DNA of 64,000 bases from Bugula neritina (GCA_964035545.1 OZ037766.1:7045722-7109721), one strand, 5' to 3'; positions 50,694-63,217 are shown, numbered from the stretch's first letter. Notes: generated by a model from the letters alone, not told the origin. Translations and numbers: made by a program.

Positions 50694-53070
50694 TACGTCT
50701 ATTGTTATCCAACTCTATATTAAATTTAAATAGTATATAAATTAAAATTATAACAAAATTAAAATTATAACAAAATAAATTTTAAAACATTAATATCAGT
50801 TAAAACTAAAATAGTTAATGTGGGAGTAAGACTTAGACTACACCTTGTTGATCTACTTATCTAGTGTTACTGTAAATGCTACTAAGTCTAATAGTAATAC
50901 TAAAAGTAATACTAGTAGTACTAACCAGACTGATATTAGACCTAAGAAGTAGCCTAACCTCGGCTGTTGTATAAGTATTGAGTAGTCTAGTCACTGTCAG
51001 TAGTGAGTAGTCATACTTACCATCACTGAGAGTAAGTACAGTATCAGTATGAGCATGGCTATCACTATCAGTATGAGTATCACTGTGAGATTGAGTATAG
51101 TATAAGTAGTCTAGCCCTGGGCTAAGCTGTTTGTAGTACCTTTGGCTATAGAGCGACACTGACTCAGTCCCAAGACTGTCATTGTGACACTCAAACTGAC
51201 ACTAATTGTCACTATGACATTGACTATGACAGTGCTGGTGTAGTCACAGCCCACAGGCGTCACTGTGGAACTGAGTCAGACACTCACTCTCAGTCTTAGA
51301 GTGTCACTCACTCACGGTCGCTGTCAGCGTGAATGTCAGTCACAGTGTCACTCACACTGTCGGCTTGTCAACTAAAATTTTCCATCACTATCAGTATCAC
51401 CATGACATTGACTATCAGTATCACTATGAGTATGAGTATAACTCTAAGTTTACGACTATCAGTATCACATTCAGTGTTCACTGTCGGTGTCGCTACGGCT
51501 ATGCTTAGTTTAGAAGTTGAATAGAAGTTCAAGTTAGAAAATGAAATTGAATATTATTATAATTATTACCACAATAATGATAATCATAAGTTAAATTATG
51601 ATGATAATTATGGTATTTATATTGAATTTGATTATCTTTGACTTTAAGTTTAAGTTTATCAGTTTATTTTTAACTTTAAGTTTATGAATCAAATTCAATT
51701 ATTATTATTTAATATCAATATGTCTTTAGCTTTGCAGCAACTAATAACAAAAAACTACTTTACACATTTAAATAGAGATATGATAGTGCTTAAATATTTA
51801 GTAGTTTAAACAAAAATAAAAATGAAAATATATTCTGATCCTAAATCTCTTTTTAATAAAACTACACGAGCAGTGGTAAGGCATGCGCATCCAAAATAAT
51901 AATCAACAATGACCTAAACGGAGTCATTTACCCATTACAAAAGCGTTACAATTCTTAGGGGGAATAACTCGGAAGTATAATGCTACGCGTTTTGACTTAA
52001 AGATATAGCCTGTCGGCCAAAGAAAAAATATTGAATTGCAAATATTTAAGGAATATAGTAATTATGTTTATTACTGATTTCAGGCTATAATAAGATTTTT
52101 GCTATAAAATGCGTAATTCACTTTCAAAATGTGCTCCACTGGCACATGGCACCAAAAGCAAAACTCTCAAAGTGAAACTGTTGTGTTTATGTGGAAATTT
52201 TGGTTTTCATAATTCTAAAACCTGCATACATGTATCACTAACAGTAATCGTCAAAAATTTATCTTCCTCATATTGTCTTACTTGAATTAAATGTATTTTT
52301 AGTCATACAAAGTAATAGAATTTCAATTAGAATTATTAATTATGAATTAAATTTCAATTTGACCTACCGGCTCCTACTGGCTACTAGTGCTAGTACTACT
52401 AGTACTAGTCCTAGAAGTAAAACTAGATGACTAGTAGTAGTATTAGTGGTAGTTGTAGTAGTGGTACTACTTTTACTGATACTTATACTTATAGTTATAC
52501 TTGTACTATAGTTAATGTTATACTTATAGTTATACTTATAGTTATACTTATACTTATAGTTAATGTTTATGTTATAGTATTAATAATAATTATTATTATA
52601 CTTTAAGTTTAACTTATAATTAATCTTATACTTATACTTATAGACTATCATTATACCTAATACTAATAGTTAATACTTATACTATAAGTTATAAGTTATA
52701 GTTATACTGTCATTATACTTAAATTTAAGCTTACAGTAAAGTTTAATATTAATACTAATACTAATAGTAATAAGTATAACAATACTTATAGTTATGCTAA
52801 TAATAATAATGTAAGAGTAAGACTAAGAGTTTTATTAATCGTGAAGTTGATAAATTTCGGTTTAGGGTGAGGGTAAAGGTTTAAGAATTTAAGAAAACAT
52901 AATTACTTTTTAATATTTTTTATCCAGTACACAGGCTTTTTCACAGGTCTTTACTGTTGCGCCTACTAATAATATATGTTACTGTGTCGCACTTGCATTT
53001 TGATTTTTAATAGAAAACTACCAACATTTATTTACAACTTACACTGCTGGTGCTCATCATAGGCTTAAGC
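50694..53070. promoter_or_regulatory. Divergent piwi-UMPS intergenic region
   Basis: Separates the start codons of the minus-strand piwi (50693) and plus-strand UMPS (53071) genes. It holds low-complexity tracts: CACTATCAGTAT-type hexamer-derived repeats at about 51000-51520, and TACTAGTACT / TTATACTTATAG-type repeats at about 52376-52830. Both promoters should be in or near this 2.4 kb, but I could not identify core elements. The frames at 50857 and 51333 are Ser/Thr/Ile-rich artefacts of the repeats. Confidence 0.5.
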
Positions 53071-56000
53071 ATGAGTGGGGATTCTGAATCGAAGAGAAGT
53101 GTTGGCCACCTTCAACAACCCAGTGAATTAATTCAGGATTTACATTCTATCAATGCCGTGAAGTTTGGTTCATTCAAGCTAAAGTCGGGAATTATGTCTC
53201 CATTCTATTTTGATCTTCGCGCCATGATTTCATACCCAAACACACTGGTTTGTATCACTATGGCCTATCTATTCATCTGCTCTAACTATTTCATTGACTG
53301 TACATCTACAGTTACAATTAATCCAAATTATTAATATTAATAATTGAATCATCTAGTGGTTGCTGGACTTCATGGTTCTGGTATTCATTAAAACAATGCA
53401 CTTGATTATATCTGTGATGATACATCTAGACAATGACCAATAAAGTATTTGGGAAGGTTTATTTTATATAAAGCTTTGCTGCCGCTCTTGAGACATTAGC
53501 TACTGTTCTTTTTATATATATTCAGTCAGCTCATAAAAACTCGTGCGATAGCTAATACTTGCCTTAGTAGAGTGTTTGTAAATGTTTAATGTAAAAAGAG
53601 AAGTTTCTTTTAGCGCATGTGGCTCATTTAACAGACGTGCAAGAACTGTCAACAAAATGTCATTTAATGGAATTCTTTCTTGAAAAATATCTGTTGCTGC
53701 ACCTGGCTGCATTTATATGGCTCATCTTGGTTGTACCTGTTACTAATGTTCAGATTTAGAGCTGTTGACAATGACTTAGTTAGATTTTTTAAAGGAATGT
53801 GGTTTCATGTGCTTAGATTGTTATACACTGTTTTGTTATATGCTATGAGCAAACTATTGTTTGCTTTCTTCCGTCTTCTGACAGTGGGAAATGGGAATCA
53901 ATGCTCTTGATCTAAAGAGTAAATGTTATGATATGAGAACATCATAATAGGAACAATGGAGCTGTTGGGTAAAGCTTTTTGTATTCTTTAAGTAGGCTTG
54001 CAAAATATTAGAGCTCTTCAAGTATAACATTCTATTTAGTTATTATAAGTAGGAAACAGGAAGTGCAATCTGTTGCTCTTCAAATGAGAAAATTGGGCTC
54101 CTTGTAATGTAAATTAGTGTTCCCCTTTGCCACAAGGACCTAAGCTTAGAATTGTAAACTGATATAAAATCACTTTTGTCATTTATCTCTGCCTTATAAA
54201 ATTGTTGAAAGCAAATATATTTTCCTATATGATCTGCAACAATGAAATAACAGAAGAAATGTTCTAGTTACATTGTCAACCTTATACTACTGCAAAGGTC
54301 ATAATACAGAATGGCTAAGTTTGTTTTTTAATGGTTTGTTGAATATATTCGTGAGGTTTAATTGTAAGTTAGTAATATTGATACATTTCTGTTGCAGCTC
54401 AAGGCCTCTGAGCATGTGTATGACATCCTTCGAAACCTGGAATATGAAAGTATATGTGGTGTGCCTTATACAGCATTACCAATAGCAAGTGTAAGTATAC
54501 AGCATTACCAATAGCAAGTGTAAGCATACGCAGTTTGCACTATACAGCATTGTTAATAGTAAATGTAAGTATGTATGCAGTGTACACTATACAGCATTTC
54601 CAATTGCAAGTGTAAATATATTGTATGATGTACACTACGGCATTGCCAATAGGTAGTGTAAGTATATGCAGTGCATCATATGCAACATATCAAGCATGGA
54701 GTTCATCATATTTTTTAAATTTCATTCCTCTAAAGTCTAATCCATATAATTAAGTTAATAGAGTTTATTATCACTCTTCTAGTAGCCAGGTAGTTGTGTA
54801 TTGGTCCAATAATATCAGTGTATGATGGTGTGTGACTAACCTTGCAGTGCATATCAACCATGCATCGTGTTCCGATGCTGCTCAAAAGGAAAGAAGCTAA
54901 AAGTTATGGTACAAAGAAGATGGTAGAAGGCGTGTTTGTAAATGGTGATCGCTGCGTAATCGTTGAGGATGTGGTGACCAGTGGTGGCAGTGTGCTGGAA
55001 ACAGCTGCAGTAAGTCTTTCAATATAATATCTTTTTAAATATCTAGTGTGTTGCAGGATGTTTGAAACACAGGCTATACGTGCCGCAAAGTGAGAAAACA
55101 AATGAAACTACACTGCTGTAGGTGGTTAATTGTCACAACTACAGGGTCATCAGTGAGTGAGTCATTGTCCCGAATTTATTTTCAAGACATGTATGCACAA
55201 AATGTATTATAAAACTAATATGCTTGGGCCTGCTACCCTGGAGCTTTATATAGGTGGTAGTCAAGATATATGCGAGTAATTGAATACTGCATAAAGGTAG
55301 CATGTCAAGGATTCTTTTACTATTATCATGTATATAATGACCATAGACACTATCTGTGTATCTCTATATTCTATAATACAATGAGATTTGATGGTATTTT
55401 TCTTCATTGTATGTGATGTTAGTTTAATGTCTCTACGATGCGTTATAGAGTGATGAGGTCCCGAAAAACTTTGAAATTTGTTGGCCAAAATGGCTGTTTA
55501 AGGGTTTGTTTATAGCTCTGTCATGTTCTAGCATATTTTTATTTCGACACCCATTTGAAATGTAAAAGAATACAAGAAAACTTATCCAAACAAAACTTAC
55601 AAATATTTAACCTCCACCTCTAGCTCTTGAGGCAAAAAATTCCATAGCCCTAAACAGGCATTGTCAGAAAGTATGATTATGTAAGTAAGAGATTGTTATT
55701 TTAGAAGTTCTAGTCAGTGCAGTCTGTCTATCAGATTTTACTGTGAAGTGTTGCTTTAGTGTCTGAAAAGTGAAGGCCTGGTGGTGACAGACGTCATAAC
55801 TATACTAGACAGAGGTCAAGGGGGTCAGAAGAATCTGGAGAACCAGGGTATTACTCTTCACAGGTGGGCGGAGTGTGTCACGGCTTATATTATTGCCTCC
55901 ACCTTCTGCATTAATGTGCATGTGGCATCTATGTTGGTGTATGAAATAACTGGTACATTATAGATCAGACTCAATGGGTTTGCAATTACTTCAAGATTTT

Positions 56001-59000
56001 TATACAACTTAGAAGCTGTTATTTATACAAAATAACAAAATACAAAATAAATGTTGCAAATTATCAAATTTTCTTGCCAACACTCAAATATTTATCAGTT
56101 TGAGTCTTTAAATATTGTTTTTCCATTTCTATCACGTCTAAATGCCTCTTTATATTGCAGCCTCATGTTATTCAATGATTTGTCAGTTTATCACAGTTAA
56201 TGGTATATTTTTGATAAATATGTCACGTAGGACTTTCCTAAATAGCTGTGCGGTTTGACTGTGTGGCTGGTTGTTTTGTCTTCAGTTTATCAAAGTTTGT
56301 TATCAATAGTTTGTTCTGTGGTTGGGATGCTCTAAAGTTATGTTAACCAGGTCACAGCTTTCAAACTTCAAAGGTTTTGTTTAAAATGTCATTATTATTT
56401 CTACACTCTTGCCTTATATAAATATTGTAGTGTATTGTCAATACAGTCCGTGATATCTGCTCTCCTGGAATCAGCCAAGATAACATCTGAGCAGGCAGAG
56501 ATCAGTCTTAACTTTATAGAAACCAATCAGCTGATAAGTAATTCTGTGATTGACCCCATCGAAGACATTGTTCTCCGGCTGCACGATATTGGCTCGTTCA
56601 GATTCGGCAGCTTCAAGTTATCCAATGGGATGATAACTCCCATATATATTGACTTGAGACTCGTCATCTCTCACCCCTCACTTATGGTAGTTTTTATGTT
56701 TATATTTCATGTTTATGTTATCAACTAGTCAAATAAACAGCCCAACTGTACAAAATAATGAACTTGACTGGCATTAATATGTTATTATATTTCCATTTTG
56801 TAGTTCAAAACACTTGTTTATGTGTAGAAACATTTCAAAGATTTGTCAGAGTAGGGATGAAATAGGCTACTATTTTGTTATATATTACATGCTATGCTTC
56901 AATGTATTACTATTCTCAACAGTCGGATATATGCAAGCAGATGTATAAGCTGGTAGAGGGTGTGGTCCAGTTTGATATACTCTGCGGGGTACCCTATGCC
57001 GCCCTTCACCTGGCTACGGTATGTTGAAGCTGTGTCATGGTTTAGTTGATATATTTCCTCTCTGCAATTTCGATTAGCTTCTATGTCCAAATTGTTTTAT
57101 TTATTCAATACTGTTGACGTTTCCGCAATATCTAGCTAGTTTATGCTCAAATCAATTTATCTAGCAAATTATATGGGTTTAAATTGCCTGCAATAGTTTC
57201 AAATACAACTTATTTTTAATTCGAATATATTATGCAGCTGCATATAACTATTATGTACACCAAATTTGGAAAAGGTTTTGGTAGATTCTGTGTAAAAGAT
57301 TACCCCAAACTAATAACTGTTTGCAGTCTCCTTTTTATTGTAATACTTGCATATTATATCTGTTATATTAGACTGCTGTTTTAGTGCATTGCTAATGACC
57401 ACGGGTTGAACAATGTTCTACTGAGAAAGGTGGTGAAGCAGTACGGCACTGGCAAGCTAATAGAAGGCGTCTACAAAGAAGGCCAGAAGTGTTTGGTGGT
57501 GGAAGATGTTATGGTTAGTGGACAGGGAATCTATGAGTCTTGTGAGGTGAGTCACGCCAGTCGTGCGACAAACTTATTTCCTGTAATTCTCAGATTACAC
57601 TGGAAAACCTGCTCCTTGTTTATATAAACATACCTGGTAGGTTTCATTTAGGCATTGGATTTGTTGAGATGAGCGTTTGTAATAGTTGTTTGTATTTGTC
57701 TTTTTTAAAGTCAAATGCCTAGAGTTACAGCAAAGTAAAGTACATCATTTAGCAATGCTGAACAACTTTTATGCAGTTCAATGATAAAACATGCTATTAC
57801 TCAAAATTTCCCCCCTTGCAAAAACTGTTGAGGATTTTTTTTAAAAGAGCATCAGAGTTTTATACAATGTCTTCCTATTGATTATTTATGCAACATGATT
57901 CTCAAAAAAGCTTTCCTATTTACTAATATGTTTTATTATATCAAAATAATTGTCATTTTTAGCCTTTGTGTTCTCTCTAAAAATAGAGACAATTTGAAAC
58001 AACTTTCTGAAACTAAAAACTGATGTAGCTGACATGACTAGATGCTATGTGAAAATCTCAGTCAGCTCGTGTAATATGAAAAGATAATTTCAAATAATTT
58101 ATGCTTTATCTGAGATCTGTATATAATTTATACTGTGCGCAATAATAATACTTTCTAGCACTAGTTAAGGTGTTTGTAACATTTGCCGTTTATTCCTCTA
58201 GAGCTTGAAGTCACAGGGGGTTGAGGCCACAGATGTTCTTTTAGTACTTGATAGAGAGCAGAATGGGGAGAGAAACTTGAAGAAGCAAGGCATCAGGCTG
58301 CACTGGTTAGATTTTCAGTTACTATATATATATATGTTACGCTGACACTATTCTGTTTATATCCGTTGGTGTCAAGGCCAAGCAATAGTTCTTCAGTCAG
58401 AGAAGATACAGTTTCAGATGGATCTTTTCCAAGTTTTGAAAATTGATTTTATTTTATTCCATATAATATAGTTTATTTTCTGATTGCAACATTAACATTT
58501 TTGGTTTTTATGTAAACTAACGCTTGTAAAGTTTTTTCCCCTCTTGTTGCTTGTATTTTATGCACTCTCCGTTATACTTTACCAATGTGATCGAATTAAC
58601 TTCCGTTGTTGATAGCTTAATTCGAGTGTCGGAGGCATTGGATATCCTGTTGAAGCATAAGCGTATTGACGCGGAGCTATCTAATGAAGTGATGCGTTTC
58701 CTGAAGGCAAACCCTGCAAACATTCCATTTAGCAAGGCAGAAGATCATCAACGAACTAGCCAAATTAACAAGGTGAACAACTTGCATCCAGATTGACTGG
58801 AATATTTGGTTCTCTATACTTTGAATAGTGCTTTTGCTGTGACTTAGTGATTGCTGTCATACAACTCCTTATGCTTTAGCTGCTGCCTTTCACTGAGAGA
58901 GCTGCCCTGTGCTCCAACCCAGTCTCCAAGAAGCTGTTTACTATAATGCATGAGAAGCACACCAACCTGTGCTTGTCTGCTGATGTTACCACTGTTGACA

Positions 59001-61968
59001 TGTTACTCAAGGTGAGTGTAATACCTGTTGATGTCACTTTACTGGAGATAGTTAGTGTGTTAGCTGTTGACAATTTTGAAATAGGCCATTACTGCTGTCG
59101 AATTACCAGATAACGATAATTGTTTCTTCTAACTAGAATCTCTCACACCCTTGAGCATCTTGTATAACATTCTGTTTATTCTGTCCACGTGTCATTTCGC
59201 AATAAAACTTCCCTTTGGTAAAAATCAAAGTATACTAAAATTCACTATGTTCTGAAAGAAAACCTAATAGTTGCGGGACATCAATTCACATGGCTGATTT
59301 CCACTCACATTTACCTGTAGTGGTATCTTATTGTTTTTCTCTCACATTTTTAACCAACACTTCTGGCAAAGTTGCAGCCGAATGTAAATACAATCAAATG
59401 TAGGATCTGGTTGCTGCAACTACTTTTTAGCGGAATGGTAAATACTTCTCCTTGTGATCAAGGACTGGATATATGTTAGAACATCTGTATAAGTCATAAT
59501 TAACTATAAAATTGAGGTTGCTTGTAGCCAAGTTGTTAACTGCTAAGTAATTGGTGCAGTGTTGTGGAAGTCTTCTGCCATATAACACTTTGTACTAATT
59601 ATTAGAGAGCTTGATATTTGCTGGAATTTGCTCAACATAATATATGTGCCCCAGTAATGTGCATTTTATAATGAAAGAGGACACAACTCCAAAGTATATG
59701 CATGGTGTGTGGTTTACTATATCCTGCAGTAGTTGGGAGGAGGTCCTCAGTTAGCAGACTCTTCATCTCAGTTTGTCCTTTACAGCTGGCAGATCAAGTT
59801 GGCCCACACATCTGTATGCTTAAGACTCATGTTGACATTTTGGAAGATTTTACGCCTGCGGCCGTCGCTCAGCTGGTTGAATTGTCGCAAAAACATAACT
59901 TTGTGATATTTGAAGACCGGTATGTAAACTTTCACATGTAGATTCTATCCGCTAACCAGTAAAGTGAATAAGATTTCTATGTGATGCAGTCACTAGTTTG
60001 AGGTCAAGTTTATAACAAAGTGAAGCTGTAGAATGTAAACTCTAGCATTTTGGAGATGTTCAGCTGTTACTCTTGTGTTCATTATTTTATTTAAGCTAGT
60101 TTCTAAAATTATTTATAGAATATCTCAAACTTGCAATAGAGAGACTTTCGGTGCATATGACTGCTAGCTGCATTTGCCCAGGCATTTTGATTCTGTTAAC
60201 CAATTTTGTCTGAAATGTGGATTTTTGTTGCTTTTCACAAAAGAATACATATTGCAAGTTTTTATTGAAACACATGTTTTTTAAACTCTTTTAATGCTAC
60301 ACTTGTGAGATTGAGATTTATTTTATAACATATACATCATGGTATGATTTGCAGTGCATAAAACATTATTTTAGTCTTAGTCAAAATTAGAAAATGGCTG
60401 AAGTTAGCTGCATATTTTATTCATCCAAACAGGAAGTTCAGTGACATCGGCTCGACAGTGAAGCAGCAATACGCAGGAGGGTTATACAAGATAGCTGACT
60501 GGTCTGAAGTAACTACTGCTCATTCTATTCCTGGACCTGGCATTGTGCAAGCACTGCAGGCTGTGAGTTTGTCTACTAATAGACTACTTCGTAGTAGAAT
60601 AAAAAAATGTATTTTCTACACCAATAAACATGTGAATGTACAGAGTTGGTCTTTGTACTACAGCCGTGTCATTGTGTCCTGTAGGTTGGCTCTCCGAAAG
60701 GTCGTGCTTGTGTCTTACTGGCTGAAATGAGCTCTAAAGGAAACCTTACCAATGCTAGCTACTCTGTTGGTAAGGTGTTTCCCAACACTCGCCTTTCTAT
60801 CTAATTATACTCTTTAAATATTTGTTTTTATTTTTTTTTAATATCACAAGAATGTGTCCTGTCAACTATCTTTTTGAAACATAATAATTGTATTGTTGCA
60901 CATTAATATGTGAAGCTTTCTCAGTTAGCTGGAGCTGCTATTTACTAGATGTACTATCAGCTGGTAGTCTTTGGAATTGTTGAATGAAAGCAAAAAAGTC
61001 ATCTTTCAGCTACAATGGTTGGCGAGTTTTAATGATATCTAGTTTTACAATTGCAGTGTGGAAGTTTGTAACTTGTTGGTTTTGATTGTAGCTACAGTGA
61101 ACATGGCAAGAGAGTACAGTGACTTTGTTATTGGATTTATCTCCCAGTCTAAACTGACCTCTGACCCCACTCTGCTGCACATGACTCCTGGTGAGACTTT
61201 CTACCCTCTAGTCTACGTGTTGAACTCCACTAGCTAAATACAACTTCATTTGTGTCTCTTGCATTTCATTGCCCATCGAAAAGTGTGTTGGTTAGCTATA
61301 GGTCTTGTAGTTTAAGACAGAAATAGGTAAATATATGTGTGTTTTGTGTGTGTATGTACCTACATATTATACAGATAGTACATGCTACCTGCATAGATAG
61401 TATATACTACCTGCATAGATAGTATATACTACCTGCATATATTTATATACTACCTGCATATGTTATGTGTATTTGTTTATTCATGTTTCAAGAATATGAT
61501 AGGGCATTCATTAGAAATAGCTGGAATATTTCTTGGTATATAGAAACTATAAAATTAGCTATATTTGGGCGTTTATTTCTGACATGGACATGTAGTGAAA
61601 CATGTTTAGTTTATTGAACTGATGTATCAAAATCTACTACTTTGAGCACATAATATGTGCAAAAGTTTGTCTAATTTGCCCATATTGCTGTTCAGGTAAT
61701 TCACAGGTACTGCAGTCAAACGCCTATCACAACACAGATGGTTTATACCTGCTGTATTGTAGGAGTGAAAAATACTGATAAAGGTGACAACTTGGGTCAG
61801 CAGTACGTCAATGCTGCCGATGCCGTGATGTTACGTGGTGCTGACATCATCATTGTTGGACGAGGAATAACTCAGGCAGCCGACCCAGTTGCTGCCGCTA
61901 TTGAGTATAAGAATCTAGGATACGAATCTTATGAGAATTTTAGAACTCAGCAGAAATCTGACGAGTGA
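53071..61968 (+). CDS. UMPS: UMP synthase with tandem OPRT domains
   Basis: Bifunctional last two steps of de novo pyrimidine synthesis: orotate + PRPP to OMP, then OMP to UMP. Exons: 53071-53247, 54398-54490, 54848-55009, 55760-55863, 56431-56686, 56923-57018, 57385-57546, 58202-58305, 58616-58772, 58880-59011, 59786-59919, 60433-60562, 60685-60769, 61092-61190, 61763-61968; 698 aa. OPRT1 about 18-180: Lys38 in KLKSG, loop KRKEAK (103-108), PRPP motif [10 protein letters not shown] (129-138). Linker helix 180-216. OPRT2 about 217-386: Ser243 replaces Lys38, the loop keeps LRKVVK, and the motif is [11 protein letters not shown] second linker runs to 437. Then the OMP decarboxylase domain: [22 protein letters not shown] (catalytic Asp/Lys/Asp) and a C-terminal IVGRGI phosphate site, all intact. 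Normal animal UMPS has one OPRT (about 480 aa). The start at 53071 is the first ATG before the OPRT domain. Confidence 0.95.
54467..54680 (+). repeat. 46-bp tandem repeat of exon 2 end and donor
   Basis: The last 24 coding bases of UMPS exon 2 (encoding YTALPIAS) plus its GTAAGT donor are repeated downstream about four more times with divergence. Donor-like GTAAG or GTAAA strings occur at 54491, 54520, 54565, 54612 and 54658. Using any later one would add 29, 74, 121 or 167 nt, none divisible by three, so only the first keeps frame. Confidence 0.85.
56431..58305 (+). other. Duplicated OPRT exon cassette (exons 5-8)
   Basis: Exons 5-8 repeat the pattern of exons 1-4: exons 3 and 7 are both 162 nt, exons 4 and 8 both 104 nt, exons 2 and 6 are 93 and 96 nt, and all internal introns are phase 0 at homologous positions. 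The cassette enters and leaves in the same phase (2) and totals 618 nt. It is therefore both a clear tandem duplication and an in-frame skippable unit. Confidence 0.9.
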
Positions 61969-62772
61969 AAACATCATGTGGGCCTAGATGGAGTGACTTG
62001 GTGTTGAGATACTCTCCCCCACTGCACTTCACTGCTTACCTTTTGTTTAGGTGCTACTTTTTTAAAATTCCAGTTACTGCGTATTCCAATTTCCACATGA
62101 TTATTCTACCAGTTCTTTTAATATTAATCGGAGTTTTTATGTTACACAGCTTCGCTTACATGCTATAGGTTTTCACAAAAATACACATATACGAACTTGA
62201 AAGCTATGCCTCACTATTTCATGAGTCATGTTATGCATATACAGGTATTCCAATTTACTTGAGACTCCTTCAAATAATTATATGATATAATATATAATAT
62301 AATATATAGCTAGTTGAACTCAATCTGTTTCAGAGTTTCTCTTTATCAGGACAGAGCAATATGTCCTCTTACAATGTCTCTACCAATATGTGTGTTAGGT
62401 ACAAGACATAGTGCTGAGGCAAATATACTTGCATAGAGAATAGCATTCGCATGTGTAGGTGTTTCGGTTTGTAAAGCAGTGTAAATCATTAATTTAACAG
62501 TAGCCGAGAATTTAATCCAACCTTTGGTTTCACTACGTTTTATTTACTAAAATTAAAACTTCCACTCAGTTTTGTGTCAACAGCCCTCTAGAACATAACC
62601 AATACAAACTATGAGCAATTTGTGAAGAGGGCAATGACGTAGGGATGGTAATTGAAATGTATCTTTCGGGATTGTCTCCTCAAATTGGAGTGTTGATTAC
62701 AGCTGTATAATATATAAAAATAATATTTTAATTTTCACCAAACCACATCAATTTTACAAAATAAAACAATTG
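61969..62772 (+). other. UMPS 3' flank
   Basis: Probable 3' UTR and downstream DNA of the UMPS gene. No further coding sequence is supported; the frame at 61965-62168 overlaps the stop region and has no domain. An AATAAA is present just before the SINE (about 62760). Confidence 0.45.
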
Positions 62773-62788
62773 TTGTAGTGTTCATCCA

Positions 62789-63039
62789 AGGGAGCAACCG
62801 TAGTCTAGGGGTTAGAGTGGTTGCTTAGTAAACACGAAGTCATGGGTTAATGCAAAGGCCATTTGTCGTATTGAGAAGAGCATCCAGTCACGGTTGCTTC
62901 CTGCTAAAAACATAATGGTCTTTTCTAATGGTCTAATTGCTGTGCCCCATCTGAATAAGTTCTTAGCCAATTTAACAAAAATTATCTTTCAATCAGGGGT
63001 TTCTTGCAGGGATGGCGACTCTAAACTTGCATGAGTTTT
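62789..63039 (+). mobile_element. tRNA-derived SINE with 16-bp target duplication
   Basis: Head GGAGCAACCGTAGTCTAGGG (A-box-like), B-box region CATGGGTTAATGC, core AAGAGCATCCAGTCACGGTT, and tail GGCGACTCTAAACTTGCATG. The 16-bp sequence TTGTAGTGTTCATCCA is duplicated exactly at 62773-62788 and 63040-63055, a target-site duplication from LINE-mediated retrotransposition. It is the clearest member of the family and sets its boundaries. An internal stretch around 62915-62945 is longer than in other copies. Confidence 0.9.
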
Positions 63040-63099
63040 TTGTAGTGTTCATCCACCAAAACACTTATATAGAAATACATAGTATTTTGTTGTTGTTAG

Positions 63100-63217
63100 A
63101 GCTTTGAGGTCTGAAGCCTGTGGTCCTATTATCATGCCTGTCAACAAGGTGGGCCTGAAGCGCATAAATAATTGCCGTCAAGTGTTCAAAAGAGTTGGAT
63201 ACTTTAACCCAACTCAG
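63100..63217 (+). CDS. Isolated exon-like segment, unknown
   Basis: A T-rich tract ending TTGTTGTTAG precedes 63100, and CAG|GTTTTT follows 63217, giving a 118-nt segment with good acceptor and usable donor. The frame from 63101 is open throughout (includes GPIIMPVNKVGLKRINN) and richer in G/C than its surroundings. No family recognised and no partner exon is visible in the remaining 0.8 kb. It could be an internal exon of a gene that extends beyond the window, or chance. Confidence 0.3.

Noticed and set aside
53050-53070. Start of UMPS at the in-frame GTG at 53050
   Set aside because: Non-AUG. The ATG at 53071 is followed by a normal short N-terminus before the OPRT domain.
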